NCBI RefSeq assembly: GCF_020618415.1
Contig: NZ_CP085345.1
Location: forward strand, 744,001 to 808,000
Source: Cupriavidus sp. MP-37
GTDB lineage: Bacteria > Pseudomonadota > Gammaproteobacteria > Burkholderiales > Burkholderiaceae
Reading direction: 5' to 3'
Length of the DNA stretch: 64,000 nucleotides
In this document: positions 61,794 through 64,000 of the stretch, piece by piece
Layout: each line of letters starts with the position of its first letter
Position numbering within the stretch: the stretch's first letter is position 1
Translations under genes and position numbers: made by a program
Notes under the pieces: model-generated
What the model saw: the letters and a program-made list of their open reading frames with translations, nothing else
The model's database searches: none
Told to the model about the DNA's origin: nothing

Positions 61794-63065
61794 ATGCGAG
61801 ACAAGAACCGTCCGGCGCAATCCGCCGACCACGACCGGCCACTACCCACGCGGCGCCGCCTGGTGCAGGGTGCCGGCCTGCTGGCGCTGGGCGCCTCGCC
61901 TCTCGGCGCGCTGGCCGCCCAGGCTGCGCGCGCGACTGATGGTGTCACGCTGGCCGACGGCCCGCGTCCACTGGTGCGCTATCCCGGCAAGCGCCCGCTG
62001 GTGCGCGTCCATACCCGTCCGCCGCACCTGGAGACGCCCTTCTCCGCGTTCAACGAAGGACCGATCACCGCCAACGACGCCTTCTTCGTGCGCTACCACC
62101 TGGCCAACCTGCCGCTGTCGGTGGATCTCGCCACCTATCGCCTGAGCGTCGGCGGCCATGTCGGCAAGCCGCTGCAGCTGTCGCTCGATGAACTGAAGCG
62201 GCTGGCCGAGCCGGTGCACGTGGTCGCCGTCAACCAGTGCTCGGGCAACAGCCGCGGCTTCTCCGAGCCGCGCGTGTTCGGCGCGCAGCTGGCCAACGGC
62301 GCCATGGGCAATGCGCGCTGGACCGGCGTGCCGCTGCGCAAGGTGCTGGAGCATGCCGGCGTCAAGGCCGGCGCCAAGGTGGTGACCTTCAACGGCATGG
62401 ACACGCCGGTGCTGCCGAGCACGCCGGACTTCCGCAAGTCGCTCGATATCGCCCACGCCATGGACGGCGAGCCGCTGCTGGCCTGGGGCATGAATGGCGA
62501 AGACCTGCCGCTGCTCAACGGCTATCCGCTCAAGCTGGTGGTGCCGGGCTACTTCGGCACCTACTGGATCAAGCACCTGCACGAGATCGAGGTGCTGGAC
62601 CATCCGTTCGAGGGCCATGACGCGTTCTTCATGACCAAGGGCTACCGTGTGCCGGACAACGATTGCCAGTGCGTGGCGCCGGGCACGCCGGCGGCCAAGA
62701 CCAAGCCGATCTCGACGCTGGCCGTGCGCAGCTTCATCACCAGCGTGGAGAGCGGCGGCAGGCTGCCAGCCGGGCGCGCCGTCGAACTGAAGGGCATTGC
62801 CTTCGACGGCGGCTCCGGCATCCGCACGGTCGAGGTTTCCGTCGATGGCGGGCACAACTGGCAGGCCGCGAAGCTGGGCGAGGACCTGGGCCGCTTCTCG
62901 TTCCGCGCGTGGCACTTGCCGGTGAAGTTCGCCAGCAAGGGACCGGCAGTGCTGATGGTGCGCGCCACCAGCAACAACGGCGAGACCCAGCCAAGCAAGG
63001 CCAACTGGAACCCCGCCGGCTACCGCCGCAATGTCATCGAGGCCACGCCGGTCACCATCGCCTGA
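61794..63065 (+). CDS. sorA: sulfite dehydrogenase molybdopterin subunit (SorA-like)
   Basis: A 423-aa sulfite oxidase-family protein. The signal TRRRLVQGAGLLALG (R20-R22) is of Tat type, for export of the folded molybdoenzyme. The Mo-coordinating cysteine is C149 in AVNQCSGNSRGF. A C-terminal Mo-co dimerisation domain (from about 310) has FDGGSGIRTVEVSVDGGHNW (as FDGGSG...DGGHNW). It oxidises sulfite to sulfate in the periplasm and passes electrons to the cytochrome encoded next. AAGGAG precedes the ATG. Confidence 0.88.
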   Translation: MRDKNRPAQSADHDRPLPTRRRLVQGAGLLALGASPLGALAAQAARATDGVTLADGPRPLVRYPGKRPLVRVHTRPPHLETPFSAFNEGPITANDAFFVRYHLANLPLSVDLATYRLSVGGHVGKPLQLSLDELKRLAEPVHVVAVNQCSGNSRGFSEPRVFGAQLANGAMGNARWTGVPLRKVLEHAGVKAGAKVVTFNGMDTPVLPSTPDFRKSLDIAHAMDGEPLLAWGMNGEDLPLLNGYPLKLVVPGYFGTYWIKHLHEIEVLDHPFEGHDAFFMTKGYRVPDNDCQCVAPGTPAAKTKPISTLAVRSFITSVESGGRLPAGRAVELKGIAFDGGSGIRTVEVSVDGGHNWQAAKLGEDLGRFSFRAWHLPVKFASKGPAVLMVRATSNNGETQPSKANWNPAGYRRNVIEATPVTIA

Positions 63066-63075
63066 GGAACGCGCC

Positions 63076-63723
63076 ATGAAAGCAACCATCGCCCCCGCGC
63101 TGCTGGCGCTCGCCCTGCTCGGTGCCGCCCATGCCGGCGCCGCGCCGCAGGACATCAGGCTGCCGGCGGAGAACGTCAAGCTCAAGCCAGCGAAGCTGCC
63201 CGGCTACGGCATCGCCATGCAGAAATGCGCGATCTGCCATTCGGCCGACTACGTCTCGTACCAGCCGCCCGGGCTGAGCCTGGCGCAGTGGACCGCCGAG
63301 ATGAAGAAGATGCAGCAGGCCTACGGCGCGCCGATCGACGATGCCGAGGTCGAGCAGCTCGGCGCCTACCTGGCGGTGGCCTATGGCTCGGCCAAGGCGA
63401 AGGATCCGGAGATCGTGGCGATCGCGCAGAAGGCCGGCAAGCCGGCCGCGCCGGCGCCGGCCGCCGCCGCTGGCATCGACGTGCAGGGGCTGCTGGCAAA
63501 GAACGCCTGCCTGAGCTGCCACGGCGTGACGCAGAAGGTGGTCGGGCCCGCCTACCATGAGGTCGCCGTGCGCTACAAGAACGATGCGCAGGCCCAGGCG
63601 AAACTCGAGGCCAGCATCCGCGGCGGCAGCAGTGGCAAGTGGGGCGCGGTGCCGATGCCGCCGTTTGCCGGCTTGAAGGCCGAGGAAGTGAAGGCGCTGG
63701 CGGCCTACGTGCGCCAGCAATAG
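63076..63723 (+). CDS. sorB: dihaem c-type cytochrome: SorB domain fused to a c551-like domain
   Basis: A 215-aa periplasmic protein with a Sec signal (to about residue 22). The first haem motif is C51-A-I-C-H55 in a SorB-like domain (30-105). An Ala/Pro-rich linker (119-132) leads to a second domain with C145-L-S-C-H149, KVVGPAYHEVAVRY and the probable Met ligand in VPMPPFAG. That second part looks like cytochrome c551. Typical SorB has one haem, so this appears to be a fusion with its electron acceptor. It is 10 bp after sorA. Confidence 0.87.
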   Translation: MKATIAPALLALALLGAAHAGAAPQDIRLPAENVKLKPAKLPGYGIAMQKCAICHSADYVSYQPPGLSLAQWTAEMKKMQQAYGAPIDDAEVEQLGAYLAVAYGSAKAKDPEIVAIAQKAGKPAAPAPAAAAGIDVQGLLAKNACLSCHGVTQKVVGPAYHEVAVRYKNDAQAQAKLEASIRGGSSGKWGAVPMPPFAGLKAEEVKALAAYVRQQ

Positions 63724-63750
63724 CCTCGCCCGCGCCGCGCTGACTGCAAC

Positions 63751-63773
63751 ACGCCCCGGCTGGTCCGGGGCGT
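63751..63773 (+). terminator. intrinsic terminator after sorAB
   Basis: ACGCCCCGG pairs with CCGGGGCGT around a 5-nt loop, followed by CTTGCATT. It lies 28 bp after the cytochrome stop. Confidence 0.65.
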
Positions 63774-63814
63774 CTTGCATTCCGGCCTTGCAAGTTCCGG
63801 CTGACTCCTTATAC

Positions 63815-63830
63815 TTAGCCGCGTGGCTAA
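63815..63830. promoter_or_regulatory. ArsR operator overlapping the start codon
   Basis: TTAGCC-GCGT-GGCTAA is a perfect 6-bp dyad with 4-nt spacer. The GTG start (63823) of the ArsR gene lies inside it. ArsR regulators commonly bind such dyads at their own promoters. Confidence 0.6.
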
Positions 63831-64000
63831 CCATTATGCCGAGTTTGCAGACGTGTCCCAGGCTGTCGATCTTTCCCCGCTGTCCGGCGTGTTCTACGCG
63901 CTGGCCGACCCGACCCGCCGCGCCATCGTCAGCACGCTCGGGCGCGGGCCGGAAACGGTGTCGGCACTGGCGGCACCGTTCGCAATGGCGCTGCCCTCGT
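63823..64000 (+). CDS. ArsR-family regulator, 5' part only
   Basis: The visible 59 codons read MANHYAEFADVSQ then VFYALADPTRRAIVSTLGRG, the N-terminal winged-helix pattern of ArsR repressors of the type that start with ALADPTRR. GTG 63823 is preferred because MANHY is a common beginning of this subgroup; GTG 63853 is in the same frame. ATG 63836 is out of frame. The gene runs off the window. A partner such as an AHSA1/START-domain gene often follows, but that cannot be seen here. Confidence 0.8.
   Translation, partial: MANHYAEFADVSQAVDLSPLSGVFYALADPTRRAIVSTLGRGPETVSALAAPFAMALPS

Noticed and set aside
63836..63838. ATG as the start of the ArsR gene
   Set aside because: It is out of frame with the ALADPTRR coding frame.
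1..64000. rRNA or tRNA genes, prophage, integrase or complete IS transposase
   Set aside because: None was found on either strand; the only mobile-like features are short repeats without coding capacity.

Overview
The window looks like a piece of a Cupriavidus-type (Burkholderiales, Betaproteobacteria) replicon. It is GC-rich and densely packed. It carries four Bug-family (TTT-type) periplasmic solute-binding proteins, many LysR/GntR/IclR/AraC/LacI regulators each divergent from a catabolic operon, a class II gentisate cluster, and GC-rich palindromic repeats of the kind common in that group. This assignment is inference from gene content and style; no rRNA, tRNA or replication gene is present to confirm it. 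The gene mix (peripheral catabolism and transport, almost no housekeeping) suits a secondary chromosome or an accessory region.

Layout. 1-9 kb: serine-glyoxylate aminotransferase and a divergent GntR regulator; a small gene under a near-consensus LexA box; a 2-hydroxyacid dehydrogenase, a tartronate-semialdehyde reductase-like gene and a DMT exporter; then an acyl-CoA-dehydrogenase-like monooxygenase coupled to a flavin reductase, with a divergent AraC regulator. 9-14 kb: small stress/unknown genes and a phospholipase D-VTT fusion. 14-22 kb: a GntR/UTRA regulator facing an ADP-forming acyl-CoA synthetase, two tandem DUF1254/DUF1214 proteins and two Bug proteins, several with ATGA overlaps. 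22-28 kb: assorted genes including a BON protein, an orphan FlhC and a lipid A acyltransferase. 28-39 kb: a CoA-thioester catabolic island (IclR; enoyl-CoA hydratase, CoA-transferase, acyl-CoA dehydrogenase, Bug; LysR; acyl-CoA synthetase, acyl-CoA dehydrogenase, Bug, AMACR-like protein).

38.9-42.3 kb is the least ordinary part. It has a 54-bp AT-rich near-perfect palindrome, a hairpin-rich leader with a GNRA-capped stem before a 61-aa gene with a strong ribosome binding site, two REP-like hairpins, and a 13-bp tandem repeat running into the end of another small gene. 42.3-44.1 kb: a GlxA-type regulator divergent from an isochorismatase-fold hydrolase.

44-50.6 kb: a complete 3-hydroxybenzoate to gentisate to fumarate plus pyruvate route (hydroxylase, gentisate dioxygenase, maleylpyruvate isomerase, fumarylpyruvate hydrolase), an aromatic-acid MFS transporter and a divergent LysR regulator. 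A 187-bp element with perfect 16-bp terminal inverted repeats lies between the hydroxylase and the transporter. 50.6-56.9 kb: a YihY membrane protein, then a LysR-controlled operon of DUF3311, SSS symporter, YtcJ-type amidohydrolase and COG0523 metallochaperone. 56.9-61.8 kb: a LacI regulator with a probable operon of NCS2 permease, aminohydrolase and TSUP exporter, preceded by a LacI-type operator. 61.8-64 kb: periplasmic sulfite dehydrogenase SorA with an unusual two-haem SorB, and the start of an ArsR gene whose palindromic operator overlaps its GTG start.
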